Below, piece after piece: positions 37,706-46,619 of a stretch of DNA of 64,000 bases. This DNA comes from Acinetobacter sp. ANC 4173 (GTDB lineage Bacteria; Pseudomonadota; Gammaproteobacteria; Pseudomonadales; Moraxellaceae), in the NCBI RefSeq assembly GCF_004331255.1, contig NZ_SJOF01000009.1, positions 62,001-126,000 on the forward strand, written 5' to 3'. Below the pieces are notes generated by a model. The model was not told where the DNA came from and searched no databases. It saw only the letters and a list, made by a program, of their open reading frames with translations. A program made the position numbers and the translations under genes. How positions within the stretch are numbered: position 1 is the stretch's first letter; every line of letters starts with the position of its first letter.

Positions 37706-38833
37706 TTACGCACGCTTCAACAGCACTTGACTGCCATGAGTGACCAATAGGGCTTTTTGAATTTCATCTTCTTGATTTAAGACAAAGTTTTTATCTTTAT
37801 CAAACAATGTTTCGACAAAATTGAAAACGTTACGTGCATAAAGTGCTGAAGCTTCAGTCGACACTGTCGATGGAATATTTGGAACACCCAAAATTTTCAC
37901 ACCATTTTCAGTCATCACTGTTTCGCCTTCTTTGGAACCTTCAACGTTACCGCCAGTTTCAACTGCCATATCTAAAATGACCGAACCTGGTTTCATTTTA
38001 GCGACAGTTTCAGCACGGATAAGACGCGGCGCATCACGACCTGGTAAGAGTGCAGTGGTAATCACGATATCGGCATTCGATACCGCCTTATCCACAATCG
38101 CAGCTTGATCTTTAATGTACTGCTCACCCGGCATCCAGCCATAACCATTCTTGGCAGCATCGGCAGCTTTTTGCTTTTCTTCATCAGACATTGGTACGTC
38201 TAACCATTTGCCGCCTAAAGACTCTACTTGGTCTTTTGCAGTTGGGCGCAAATCGGTCGCTTCCACAACCGCACCTAAGCGTTTTGCAGTCGCAATCGCT
38301 TGTAAACCCGCAACCCCCACACCCATAATCACGATACGAGCTGGTTTAACCGTACCCGCAGCGGTCATTAACATTGGGAACATACGTTGATATTCTGCCG
38401 CTGCCAAAAGTACAGATTTATAACCTGCAAGGTTGGCTTGAGAAGACAATACATCCATATTTTGCGCACGAGATAAAGTACGAGGCAATAATTCCAATGC
38501 AAATGCAGACACGTTTTGCGATGCAAATTGATCTAATTCGGTATTGCGGTAAGGGTCAAACATTGCCACAACCGTGGTGTTTGGCTCTAACTTTTGAATT
38601 TCCGCACCCTTAGGAGCACGAACTTTCAAAATCATCTGACTGCCCACGTAGGCATCATCTGTAATTTTAGCACCGACTTGTTCATAAGCACTGTCAATAT
38701 AAGCCGCCTTTACACCAGCGCCTCGTTGAATGACCACACTATGACCAGCGTTGATCAATTTCTTTACTGTCTCTGGCGTAGCAGCTACACGATTTTCACC
38801 GACGACAGTTTCGGTAGGGATTCCGATCTGCAT
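37706..38833 (-). CDS. pntAA: NAD(P) transhydrogenase alpha subunit, NAD(H)-binding part
   Basis: A 375-residue soluble dI domain, related to alanine dehydrogenase: [23 protein letters not shown], the Rossmann glycines in [22 protein letters not shown] and [29 protein letters not shown] and the GGNVEGS region follow. It binds NADH for hydride transfer to the NADP domain of PntB. First gene of the operon; its promoter should lie in 38834-39000. Confidence 0.97.
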   Translation of the reverse strand: MQIGIPTETVVGENRVAATPETVKKLINAGHSVVIQRGAGVKAAYIDSAYEQVGAKITDDAYVGSQMILKVRAPKGAEIQKLEPNTTVVAMFDPYRNTELDQFASQNVSAFALELLPRTLSRAQNMDVLSSQANLAGYKSVLLAAAEYQRMFPMLMTAAGTVKPARIVIMGVGVAGLQAIATAKRLGAVVEATDLRPTAKDQVESLGGKWLDVPMSDEEKQKAADAAKNGYGWMPGEQYIKDQAAIVDKAVSNADIVITTALLPGRDAPRLIRAETVAKMKPGSVILDMAVETGGNVEGSKEGETVMTENGVKILGVPNIPSTVSTEASALYARNVFNFVETLFDKDKNFVLNQEDEIQKALLVTHGSQVLLKRA

Positions 38834-39764
38834 GAGCGTTCCTCAAGCTAAATTTCTCTAGTAAACACCGTTAGAAACGATGTTCCCTCTGGATGTGTTC
38901 TTGTTGAATTTTGGATTCTAATTGAACTTTTTTAAATTACCACCCAATATTTATTTAATAAATACCCTCATTTTGAACTGATGATTCATAAAAACAATTG
39001 TTCGATATATCATTCGCGAGTTTTGCCTAGAATATTGTAGTGTTGAATCACCATTCAATTGGCGGGTGTTTTATTTTATGGGTCAAAACCGCGTTGCTTT
39101 TTTTAAAACCACAATGATTTAATCAAACGGCATGGTTTTTCTGACAAAATTCCCCTTAAATCCCGCGTGAAGAAAATAATCCTGAGGCTATCTATACAAA
39201 GTTCAGGCATTTTTTTAGTTTTTAGCTGCGAAGTTGAGCAAGATGCCCCTTTCTTTCGTCTTCCATTCGCTCAAATTCGATGAATTCGATTCGAAAATTC
39301 TTCCAGAAATATCTTAACTCAAAATTCAACTCAATCTAGCTTTATCTAAATCAACAACGATCTTTCAGCATAATCATGAAATATGACCAAAGTAGGATAA
39401 TGCAGAAAATCTAATTAAAAAAAACTTTTCAAATCATTTAATCTGATGATGCAATATGTTTCATTTGACATGTTTTGCACCATTTTAGGTCATTTATTAT
39501 TCAAATCACGTGACCGTCATCTTTCAGTCCAGTCATCATTGCGATGAATCTGTAGAAAATCCTCGCGAAATAAACAAAGACTTAAATATTTTTAAAGACT
39601 TAAATAAAACCTCCCTGCATTCATATAACTTTATCGCATGTATTTTTATTTATTTCATTCTAAAAAGTATGACAATTGATCATTTTTTTGCATTTTTCTC
39701 TTGCTGACCAAAAGCCTATACTGCATGTCGGTCGCCATCCTATCTTTTAAAAAGTTATATTTTC
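38834..39764. other. Long AT-rich intergenic region
   Basis: 930 nt between divergent pntAA and the DMT permease. No gene of convincing length, RNA gene or hairpin terminator was recognised. Short frames occur on both strands, but codon usage and start contexts are poor. Likely two promoters plus non-coding or decayed sequence. Confidence 0.4.
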
Positions 39765-40691
39765 ATGAACTTCTCTTTATCTCGTACCCAACTCGGCAGT
39801 TTGTTTGCGATTGGCGCGGCTTTTTTATTTAGCAGCAAAGCGATTTTTATCAAACAAGCTTATGCCCTCTCTCCACTGGTGGATGCCACGCTCTTGATGG
39901 CGATTCGTATGGCTTGTGCCTTACCATTTTTTTTACTCATCTGTTGGTTCAATCGGGAAAAGAGCAAAGGCTTGCAAGCAAAAGATTGGGGACTGCTCAT
40001 GGTCGCAGGTCTGATGGGGTACTACTTTGCCAGTTGGCTGGACTTTTTAGGCTTAATGTATATCAGTGCGTCTTTAGAACGCATTATTTTATTCCTCTAC
40101 CCTACTTTAACCGTATTGGCATCTTGTGTGTTGTATCGCCAAAAACTTACGGTCAAAAGTATGCTCGCCATTGCGCTCAGTTACGGAGGGACCGTTTTGG
40201 TCATGCTCCAAGAACAACAACATGCGCCTGTTCAAGAACATTTCTGGCTCGGCGCCAGTCTGGTTTTCGCCAGTGCAATCGCCTTTGCGGCTTATCTATT
40301 GCTAACGCCTCCGTTGATTCAAAAATTTGGATCATGGAACTTTACTGGACTGGCTTTAACAACTGCTTGTCTTGGCACACTGGTACAATTTTTTTGGGTC
40401 ACGCCCCATCCTCTATTATTGGTGCAACAACTGCCTGTTGGCGTACTGTGGTATGGTTTAGCACTGGGCTTCTTTGTCACCGTCGTTCCGACTGTATTAC
40501 TGATGCAAAGTATTGCAAGGTTGGGGGCGGCTCAATCTGCCATGATTGCATCGATTGGTCCTATCCTGACCATTTTATTGGCAGTCGCATTTTTAAATGA
40601 GCATTTGAATTTTTGGCAATGGATCGGCTGTCTACTTAATATTGTCGGCATTATGATGATTACCTTATCCAAGAAAAAACTTGCCAACTAA
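39765..40691 (+). CDS. EamA/DMT-family permease
   Basis: A 308-residue inner-membrane protein with ten hydrophobic segments in two EamA repeats (about 10-145 and 160-300). Typical ends: SLERIILFLYPTLTVLASCVLYRQK in repeat 1 and SAMIASIGPILTILLAVAFLNEHLNFWQWIGCLLNIVGI in repeat 2. The family exports metabolites, including amino acids, or imports small molecules; the substrate is unknown. It is monocistronic, convergent with soxR. Confidence 0.87.
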   Translation: MNFSLSRTQLGSLFAIGAAFLFSSKAIFIKQAYALSPLVDATLLMAIRMACALPFFLLICWFNREKSKGLQAKDWGLLMVAGLMGYYFASWLDFLGLMYISASLERIILFLYPTLTVLASCVLYRQKLTVKSMLAIALSYGGTVLVMLQEQQHAPVQEHFWLGASLVFASAIAFAAYLLLTPPLIQKFGSWNFTGLALTTACLGTLVQFFWVTPHPLLLVQQLPVGVLWYGLALGFFVTVVPTVLLMQSIARLGAAQSAMIASIGPILTILLAVAFLNEHLNFWQWIGCLLNIVGIMMITLSKKKLAN

Positions 40692-40755
40692 TCCCAGCTA
40701 GCACCCGCAATTTTTACAGGTTTTGATTGAAAAGCATGCTCCTTTGAAGAATACA

Positions 40756-41250
40756 TCATTCAGTGTTTTCATGATTCATCTTCAATAATAGCTCGTGAAA
40801 GTGTGCCCCTGCGGAAGTTTCAGCCAATACATCATTCGGGTTACGCAGTGGACATTGCTCTAAGGATAAGCAACCACAACCAATACACCAATCCAGTTGT
40901 TGTCGCAGTTGTAATAAATGCACAATCTGTTGGTCTAACTGGGTTTGCCATTGCTGCGACATACGCTGCCAATCTTGCTTGGTGGCATTCCCCTGTTTTG
41001 GTAATACAGAAAAGGCAACCTTGACTTGTTGTAATGAAATGCCGACTTGCTGTGCGGCTTTAATAATAGCAATACGCCTTAACATGGAACGCTGATAACG
41101 GCGCTGATTGCCCGAGGTTCGTGCACTCCAAATCAGTTCTTTTTCTTCGTAAAAACGCACAGCAGCAACACTGACATCACTGCGCTTTGCCAAATCACCA
41201 ATACTCAACCACTGCTGTTCTGATGACATTATTTGCTGATTTTCTTCCAT
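40756..41250 (-). CDS. soxR: Redox-sensitive transcriptional activator SoxR
   Basis: A 164-residue MerR-family sensor. Winged-helix N terminus with LSIGDLAKRSDVSVAAVRFYEEKEL and NQRRYQRSMLRRI. Long dimerisation helix. The 2Fe-2S cluster ligands are C122, C125, C127 and C133 (CIGCGCLSLEQC). Oxidation of the cluster by redox-cycling drugs activates target promoters. A consensus SoxR site lies in the divergent promoter region 41257-41287, so the RidA-like/MFS pair is a likely target. An internal ATG at residue 8 is a less likely start. Confidence 0.96.
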   Translation of the reverse strand: MEENQQIMSSEQQWLSIGDLAKRSDVSVAAVRFYEEKELIWSARTSGNQRRYQRSMLRRIAIIKAAQQVGISLQQVKVAFSVLPKQGNATKQDWQRMSQQWQTQLDQQIVHLLQLRQQLDWCIGCGCLSLEQCPLRNPNDVLAETSAGAHFHELLLKMNHENTE

Positions 41251-41256
41251 AAAAGC

Positions 41257-41287
41257 TTGACCTCAAGTTAACTTGAGCTTTGATACT
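41257..41287 (+). promoter_or_regulatory. SoxR box within a 19-bp-spacer promoter
   Basis: TTGACC (41257-41262) and GATACT (41282-41287) are separated by 19 bp, the overlong spacing characteristic of MerR/SoxR-activated promoters. Within it lies CCTCAAGTTAACTTGAG (41261-41277), matching the known SoxR operator. It faces the RidA-like gene (ATG 41318). The box also covers the soxR ribosome-binding region, so it could mediate soxR autoregulation. Confidence 0.9.
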
Positions 41288-41317
41288 AACAAAAAATCAA
41301 TCACAGGCAGAATTTTT

Positions 41318-41740
41318 ATGCAACACGGCGTATCTCATGTTCCATTTAAGTTGATGAATCCAAAAACACTTTATAATCCGCGCCCTTTTGCCTATAGTCA
41401 CATGGCTGAAATTAGACACTTTTCACGTATACTTCACATTTCAGGACAAGGTGGTGAAAACCAACGAGGACATTTATCTCAAGATTTTGCAGAGCAATTG
41501 TGTCAAGCCATGACCAATTTAGAGCATGCACTTGTACATGCCGATGCTTCATTTTTAGATATTGCTGTTTTAAGAATTCTAGTGGTTGACCATAGCCCCA
41601 AGAAACATCAGTTTTTAATTCAGGAAATACAAAAGCGCTGGAAACAACATGACTTTCCTGCCTGTACGCTGATTCCTGTTCCGTGTCTTGCCATACCAGG
41701 GATGCTGATTGAAATTGAAGCAACCGCTTATTGCAATTAA
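41318..41740 (+). CDS. RidA/YjgF-family protein (non-canonical)
   Basis: A 140-residue Rid-fold protein: HISGQGGENQRGHLSQDFAEQ, central LRILVVDHSPKKHQF and the C-terminal LIEIEATAY. Canonical RidA needs an Arg in PARS/C to bind the imine carboxylate; here the segment reads FPACTLIPV, with Cys116 at the Arg position. It is therefore unlikely to be a standard enamine/imine deaminase. The frame opens 45 nt upstream inside the SoxR promoter, so ATG 41318 is the start. It is the first gene of a SoxR-controlled pair with an MFS transporter 21 nt downstream. Confidence 0.88.
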   Translation: MQHGVSHVPFKLMNPKTLYNPRPFAYSHMAEIRHFSRILHISGQGGENQRGHLSQDFAEQLCQAMTNLEHALVHADASFLDIAVLRILVVDHSPKKHQFLIQEIQKRWKQHDFPACTLIPVPCLAIPGMLIEIEATAYCN

Positions 41741-41761
41741 CCGAACAAGCCAAGGAACTAT

Positions 41762-42970
41762 ATGAATTCTCCACGTGATATTAGCCAAGACAAACCGCTG
41801 CTGTGGCTCATGGCGGTTGCTTGTGGTCTCTGTGCTGGTGCAAACTATTATTGCCAACCTCTTATTCATTCAATTCAACAATATTTTAATGTGCCTGAGT
41901 CACAAGTGGCCTTAACGGTTACTTTTGCCCAAGTGTCTTATGCACTCGGTTTATTGCTGATTGTTCCAATTGGTGACATGGTCAATAAAACCAAATTTAT
42001 TCCGCTACTCATGTTTTTTGCAGCGATTGGCTTATTTATTTGTAGTTTTGCGGTCAACCTGCCTATGCTTTGGCTTGGTACCAGTATCGTCGGACTATTT
42101 TCCGTCGCAGCCCAAGTACTAATTCCATTAGCGACCATGGCGGTAAAACCTGAAAAAACAGGTGAAGTGATTGGTTTCCTTATGAGTGGTTTATTGGTCG
42201 GCTTATTACTTTCAACCAGTTTGGCGGGGCTCGTATCCAATCTTTTTCACTGGAAACTGATTTATGCACTGAGCGGTGTCTTTACGCTAATCTTGGCTTT
42301 TTTACTGAAATCACGTTTACCTTATGTGATGTCGTTTAAAATGAGCTACCCGCAAGTCTTTAAGTCCATGGGGCTATTATTGCAGCAAGAACGTCGCCTT
42401 ATATTACGTTCTTTAATTGGTGGTTTTGTCTTTGCCGCAATGAGCATTTTGTTTTCAACCATCGCCCTATTGCTCACATCTAAAACCTATCAATTACCCG
42501 ATGTACTGGTCGGGGTCATTCCACTGATTGGCGTGTTCGGTGCATTGTCTACACAATATGTTGGAAAATTAGCAGATCAAGGCTATACCACTGTGCTGAC
42601 TTGGTCAGGTTGTACCATTATGGCAGTCAGTTGGTACTTCCTGTATATAGGTGGACATAGCCTCATCAGTTATATTTTAGGCTATGGTTTAATTAATTTA
42701 GGCTTGGCGGTGGTGCATAGTAGCAATCAGAATATTATTTTCCGCATTCGCCCAGATGCCAAATCTCGTATTAACTCCATTTATATGACCATGTATTTTA
42801 TTGGCGGAGCCTGTGGTTCAGCATTAGGCGTTTATGCATGGCATCATGGAGGCTGGAGCATGAGTTGTCTGGTCGGCATCTTGTTGGTTGTGGCTGCAAT
42901 TGTCTTCGCCTTAATCGATTTGCTCAGCTATAACAACCCTCTAAATCCACGTGAAACTTTTCAGCCTTAA
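41762..42970 (+). CDS. MFS transporter, SoxR-linked
   Basis: A 402-residue inner-membrane protein with 12 hydrophobic segments. The N-terminal part has AGANYYCQPLIHSIQQYFNV, typical of one drug-efflux MFS group, and IGDMVNKTKFIP replaces the motif-A loop. The C-terminal half has RPDAKSRINSIYMTMYFIGGACGSALG. Behind a SoxR-type promoter and a RidA-like gene, it probably exports a redox-active compound, but the substrate is unknown. AAGGAA precedes the ATG. Confidence 0.88.
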   Translation: MNSPRDISQDKPLLWLMAVACGLCAGANYYCQPLIHSIQQYFNVPESQVALTVTFAQVSYALGLLLIVPIGDMVNKTKFIPLLMFFAAIGLFICSFAVNLPMLWLGTSIVGLFSVAAQVLIPLATMAVKPEKTGEVIGFLMSGLLVGLLLSTSLAGLVSNLFHWKLIYALSGVFTLILAFLLKSRLPYVMSFKMSYPQVFKSMGLLLQQERRLILRSLIGGFVFAAMSILFSTIALLLTSKTYQLPDVLVGVIPLIGVFGALSTQYVGKLADQGYTTVLTWSGCTIMAVSWYFLYIGGHSLISYILGYGLINLGLAVVHSSNQNIIFRIRPDAKSRINSIYMTMYFIGGACGSALGVYAWHHGGWSMSCLVGILLVVAAIVFALIDLLSYNNPLNPRETFQP

Positions 42971-42976
42971 GCAGGT

Positions 42977-43021
42977 TTGCATGAGTCGAGCATATCTTTA
43001 CCATCGCGTCGACTCATGCAA
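42977..43021. repeat. 13-bp inverted repeat downstream of the MFS gene
   Basis: TTGCATGAGTCGA (42977-42989) and TCGACTCATGCAA (43009-43021) with a 19-nt spacer, between convergent genes. There is no T-tract, so termination is uncertain; it could be a binding site or a weak bidirectional terminator. Confidence 0.5.
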
Positions 43022-43031
43022 TGTAAACCCG

Positions 43032-43676
43032 TTAAGATACCTGCATGACTGGATAGAATGGTTTTTCCGTATCTAGTTGCTCAGCATTTTCCAGTAAAAT
43101 AAACATGAAAATTGGAATAAGCATCGACAAAATATTGCAACCATCGGCAATATAACGTCGATTCACCACACTATTATAACTGACCCCACCCTGTAAAATT
43201 TGATTACGCAAGGTATTGAGGCGAGTAAACAGAAAGGTCAAAATATCCTCAGTTTTTCTACTCTGTAGAACCTGATGTACCACGCGCTGCTCAGCTTCAA
43301 ATTCAGTTTTCCAAGATGCTTGGCTGATTTTATGGTTATGATAATCCCAGAATCCTTGATAAATATAAGGATTATCCAAAATTAAATGAATGCTTTGTTT
43401 ACCTTTATGCTCAAGTACATATTCAACCTTGTGTTCATGATCTAACTGACTCAGCGCGGTTAAAAATTGCTTCACACCTTGTTGTGGTTGTAGAACTGCG
43501 CCTTCACGGGCATAAATGGCATTAAATGAAATCCATAAGCTGATAAATTTTAAATCCAAATCTTCATCAAGTAGCATTGCTTTTTTAAACCAACTCATTC
43601 CTCGATGCAGTCGTAAATTAAAGGCTTCAGAATGCTCTGCTTTTTTATTTTTAAATACTTCTTCGAGTACTAACAT
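43032..43676 (-). CDS. HEPN-like protein, unknown function
   Basis: A 214-residue helical protein resembling Apea-like HEPN proteins: HRGMSWFKKAMLLDEDLDLKFISL (residues about 24-47) and, near the C terminus, LFTRLNTLRNQILQGG followed by SVVNRRYIADGCNILS. HEPN RNases carry R-x4-6-H; here R157-N158 is kept but the expected His position is Q162. The last about 30 residues are hydrophobic (SMLIPIFMFILL), typical of this subgroup. ATG at 43674-43676 has GGAGA upstream; an upstream ATG does not. It is a single gene with no visible toxin or antitoxin partner. Confidence 0.7.
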   Translation of the reverse strand: MLVLEEVFKNKKAEHSEAFNLRLHRGMSWFKKAMLLDEDLDLKFISLWISFNAIYAREGAVLQPQQGVKQFLTALSQLDHEHKVEYVLEHKGKQSIHLILDNPYIYQGFWDYHNHKISQASWKTEFEAEQRVVHQVLQSRKTEDILTFLFTRLNTLRNQILQGGVSYNSVVNRRYIADGCNILSMLIPIFMFILLENAEQLDTEKPFYPVMQVS

Positions 43677-44083
43677 TTTCGTCTCCATTTCTTTATTGTT
43701 ATCTTCTATTTACCATAACCAATTTGCAGACAACGCTCAATCAAAAAACGAGGATTGATGCGTTCAATAAACATGGATTAAAAAGGATACGCTCACAATA
43801 AAAAAGCAGTACAGAAAACTGGATTACCTTGATCAAGCATTTTATTTTTTTGCGACTGTAAGTTTTTAATCAATTTACTAAAATCAAGCATTGCGGCTTT
43901 TTGTCCTGATGGAGATATAAGCAAAGGATAGAACTGTGGGCAGTTAACAAAACCTAGGCTGCTATGTCTTGCCTTTTTATCCTATTTTTTGCACTATAGC
44001 GACCCTTCATATAGTTAAATTCTGTTTTGCTTATTCTCACTTTGTTCTTAAAAGTGTAGGTGGCCAATTCGATAGGTTCTTTC
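43677..44083. other. Intergenic region between HEPN-like gene and dusA
   Basis: About 400 nt between divergent genes. It contains an imperfect inverted repeat (AACGCTCAATC / GATTGATGCGTT, 43732-43764), but no gene, RNA or clear operator was recognised. It should carry both promoters. Confidence 0.4.
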
Positions 44084-45103
44084 ATGTCTGATTTAAAACC
44101 GAATGCTGATATAGCTCAGCTTCCGCGTATATCTGTTGCCCCAATGATGGATTGGACCACTAAGGACTATCGATTTTTTGCCCGTTTATTTAATCCAAAC
44201 GTAATTTTATATACCGAAATGGTCACCACAGGTGCCATTCTTTTTGGCGATGCCAAACGCCATTTAGACTTTAACCATCAAGAACACCCGATCGTTTTAC
44301 AACTTGGTGGCTCCAATCCTAAAGACTTAGCCACTTGTACAAAGATGGCACAAGACTGGGGCTATGATGAGGTCAATTTAAATGTTGGCTGCCCAAGTGA
44401 CCGTGTACAAAACAATAAAATCGGTGCCTGCCTTATGGCAGAACCTGACCTCGTTGCAGAATGTATCGCTGAAATGCGCAATGCAGTGGATATTCCTGTC
44501 ACGGTGAAACATCGTATCGGGATTGATAACATGCATTCTTATGAAGAAATGCTGCATTTTGTCGATACCGTCGCTAAAACAGGTTGTGATAATTTTATCG
44601 TGCATGCGCGTATTGCGTTATTGCAGGGTTTATCTCCAAAAGAAAACCGTGACGTTCCACCACTGCGTTATGAAGATGTCTATCGACTCAAACAAGAACG
44701 TCCAAATCTACTCATTGAAATTAATGGTGGGATCAAAACCTTTGCTGAAACACAGGAACATCTCAAACATGTGGATGGTGTGATGATTGGTCGTGAGGCC
44801 TATCACAATCCATACCTTTTGGCCGAACTGGGTCAATTGTGGAATTTAGACCTACCTAATCGTTTTGATATTATCGATCAAATGCTGCCTTATATTGCTC
44901 AGCGTATGGCTGAGGGTGCGCCTTTATCGATTATCACTCGTCATATTTTGGGATTATTTCAAAACCTTCCAGGTGCTCGAAAGTGGCGTCAAGCTTTAAG
45001 CGGTGGTAATGCCAAGACTTTTGCCGATGTAGAAAATGCAATTATCAACATCAAAGAAGCGATGCAACGTACTGAGGATTACTTAAAAGAACAGTCGGTT
45101 TAA
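44084..45103 (+). CDS. dusA: tRNA-dihydrouridine(20/20a) synthase DusA
   Basis: A 339-residue FMN TIM-barrel enzyme that reduces uridine in the tRNA D-loop. N-terminal ISVAPMMDWTTKDYR, the catalytic Cys in NLNVGCPSDRVQNNKIG, TVKHRIGIDNMHSYEE, the HARIALLQGLSPKENRDVPPLRYE segment typical of DusA, and INGGI plus DGVMIGREAYHNP for phosphate binding. A GTG 24 nt upstream is open in frame, but ATG 44084 has AGG at good spacing. It is followed by a 30-bp palindrome and the convergent lysR gene. Confidence 0.95.
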   Translation: MSDLKPNADIAQLPRISVAPMMDWTTKDYRFFARLFNPNVILYTEMVTTGAILFGDAKRHLDFNHQEHPIVLQLGGSNPKDLATCTKMAQDWGYDEVNLNVGCPSDRVQNNKIGACLMAEPDLVAECIAEMRNAVDIPVTVKHRIGIDNMHSYEEMLHFVDTVAKTGCDNFIVHARIALLQGLSPKENRDVPPLRYEDVYRLKQERPNLLIEINGGIKTFAETQEHLKHVDGVMIGREAYHNPYLLAELGQLWNLDLPNRFDIIDQMLPYIAQRMAEGAPLSIITRHILGLFQNLPGARKWRQALSGGNAKTFADVENAIINIKEAMQRTEDYLKEQSV

Positions 45104-45158
45104 TCGCCATTAAATATTGAACCCATCAAAAGTTCTGCGTTATGCCAATCTTTTGAAG

Positions 45159-45188
45159 ACAACGATGATCTGTACAGATCATCGTTGT
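45159..45188. repeat. Perfect 30-bp palindrome
   Basis: ACAACGATGATCTG (45159-45172) continues through TACA-centred symmetry to its exact complement at 45188. It includes the last codons of the convergent lysR gene and lies 55 nt past dusA. Flanking T-tracts are weak, so it is either a bidirectional terminator or a protein site. Confidence 0.75.
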
Positions 45189-46069
45189 AAATGATGCAAC
45201 AAATACTCAGTACTTTTCTGTATCATCTCATCGGCATTTTGACTCCACACCATCACCACATCGGACAAGCTATTTGCAGCCTCCAAAGGAATAAGCCTCA
45301 CCTGTTCTGGCAAAATCTCTGTAAATTCTTCAGGAACAATACACACCCCGATTTCAGCAGCAACCAATTGAAGTTGGGACACTTTACGGGACTGAATAGG
45401 TGCTTTCTTTGGGGTAAAACCCGCACTGAGGCAAAGGTTGGAAACTAAATAACTCAGTCCACCCCGCTCAGCATGTGGTGTCGAGACAAAATTTTCATGC
45501 CTTAACTGCTGAATTTTGATGCTTTTTTCTATGGCTAACATATGGTTTAGATGTAACGCGACATATAAAGGCTCATGGTAGAGCTTTGCCACATGTAACT
45601 CATCTAGGTGATTTAAAACAGGGGGGCGAATAAAACCGACATCAATATGACCCGTCTTGAGTGCTAGAACCTGATCTTCTGAAGATAAAGTATTGAGTTC
45701 AAAATGCACCTCGAGATCCCTTGAAGCTTGATTGAACACTTTAACTTTTTCGAAGCTCATTGTAACGGTACTTGAGTGTGCAATTTTAATGAGTCGATTT
45801 TTCCCATTTGCAATATCTTTAGAATTTTCAATAATATGTTCTAAGTTCAGCACATTATTTTTCAGCTGAGCATAAAAAAACTGCCCCGCTTTGGTCAGCT
45901 TTATTTTTTTATCACCCCGATCAAAAATTTCAAATCCAACTTCTTCTTCCAAAAGCTTGATCTGTCGGCTCAATGCCGATTGGGCAATAAATAACTTTTC
46001 AGAAGCTGCAATAAAGCCGCCCTCTTCGACAATTTTAATCAAATAATTAAATTGCTTGAGTGTTGCCAT
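45179..46069 (-). CDS. LysR-family transcriptional regulator
   Basis: A 296-residue LTTR. N-terminal winged helix MATLKQFNYLIKIVEEGGF with SALSRQIKLLEEEVGFEIFDR; the remainder is the periplasmic-binding-like effector domain (from about residue 90, IKIAHSSTVTM; VGFIRPP; GVCIVPEEF). It resembles regulators of aromatic or organic acid catabolism, but the target is not identifiable. A second ATG lies 6 nt upstream; 46069 has the better-spaced GAG. Divergent to a 45-codon ORF whose promoter region it shares. Confidence 0.9.
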   Translation of the reverse strand: MATLKQFNYLIKIVEEGGFIAASEKLFIAQSALSRQIKLLEEEVGFEIFDRGDKKIKLTKAGQFFYAQLKNNVLNLEHIIENSKDIANGKNRLIKIAHSSTVTMSFEKVKVFNQASRDLEVHFELNTLSSEDQVLALKTGHIDVGFIRPPVLNHLDELHVAKLYHEPLYVALHLNHMLAIEKSIKIQQLRHENFVSTPHAERGGLSYLVSNLCLSAGFTPKKAPIQSRKVSQLQLVAAEIGVCIVPEEFTEILPEQVRLIPLEAANSLSDVVMVWSQNADEMIQKSTEYLLHHLQR

Positions 46070-46170
46070 TATCATCTCAAAATTAGATTAATCCTTATTT
46101 TTTCTATATTAGATGAGATCAATTAATTTCACTACACTTTCCTTAAAGAGACTTCGAGAAGAGAAAGAGC

Positions 46171-46308
46171 ATGAGTTTATCCAAACAAATACTGCTGTTG
46201 GTTTGCATGATCAGCGCTTTGGTTTTACTTCATCTTTATGATGGTTTTATCGCGAAACGAACCGGGAAAAGTATGCAACCGCTTGAATTAATTGATTTAC
46301 AAGACTGA
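46171..46308 (+). CDS. Small membrane protein ORF (45 aa)
   Basis: Open frame from ATG 46171 to TGA 46306-46308: MSLSKQILLLVCMISALVLL, HLYDGFIAKRTGKS, and a short polar tail ending LIDLQD. It has one transmembrane segment and a basic loop, with AAGAGAAAG upstream of the ATG. It lies divergently 101 nt from lysR, a place where LTTR targets usually start. It could be a genuine small membrane protein or the surviving 5' end of a lost permease gene. No family was recognised. Confidence 0.5.
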   Translation: MSLSKQILLLVCMISALVLLHLYDGFIAKRTGKSMQPLELIDLQD

Positions 46309-46619
46309 TGATATCGAGGCTTAGCTCATCCTAATTAAGCTTTGTATAGGGAAAATCTCAGCGACTCAGCTCTTTAGGGAGCCTATCACAATCTATAATG
46401 TTTCAAAAAATTTGTTTTAGCAGGCTTATGCCAGATTTCACTAAAGTATGCTTTTTTATCTGAGTGACACGCGTGGTTTTTCTAAGTTTAAAAGCATACT
46501 GATACTACATATCTTTCCCAACTAGCTTGTCACTCAAAACAGCATCATTTCTAAAATGCACTTTAGTCCTATACATTTTAAAATCAGCGGTCGTATGAAA
46601 TTTATACTTTCAACAGTTT
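46309..46619. other. Intergenic sequence with a long inverted repeat
   Basis: Mostly AT-rich sequence after the 45-codon ORF. AGTATGCTTTT (46445-46455) and AAAAGCATACT (46490-46500) form an 11-bp inverted repeat separated by 34 nt. No gene was recognised. The element could be a terminator-like hairpin or part of a small insertion. Confidence 0.4.

Noticed and set aside
39510..39707. 65-codon plus-strand open frame in the pntAA-DMT gap
   Set aside because: Rich in Phe/Ile/His from AT-rich sequence, with poor start context; treated as non-coding.
39914..40600. 228-codon plus-strand open frame overlapping the DMT permease
   Set aside because: Out-of-frame shadow of a well-supported EamA permease.
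46445..46500. Insertion sequence ends
   Set aside because: The 11-bp inverted repeats have no transposase between or beside them and no target duplication was seen.
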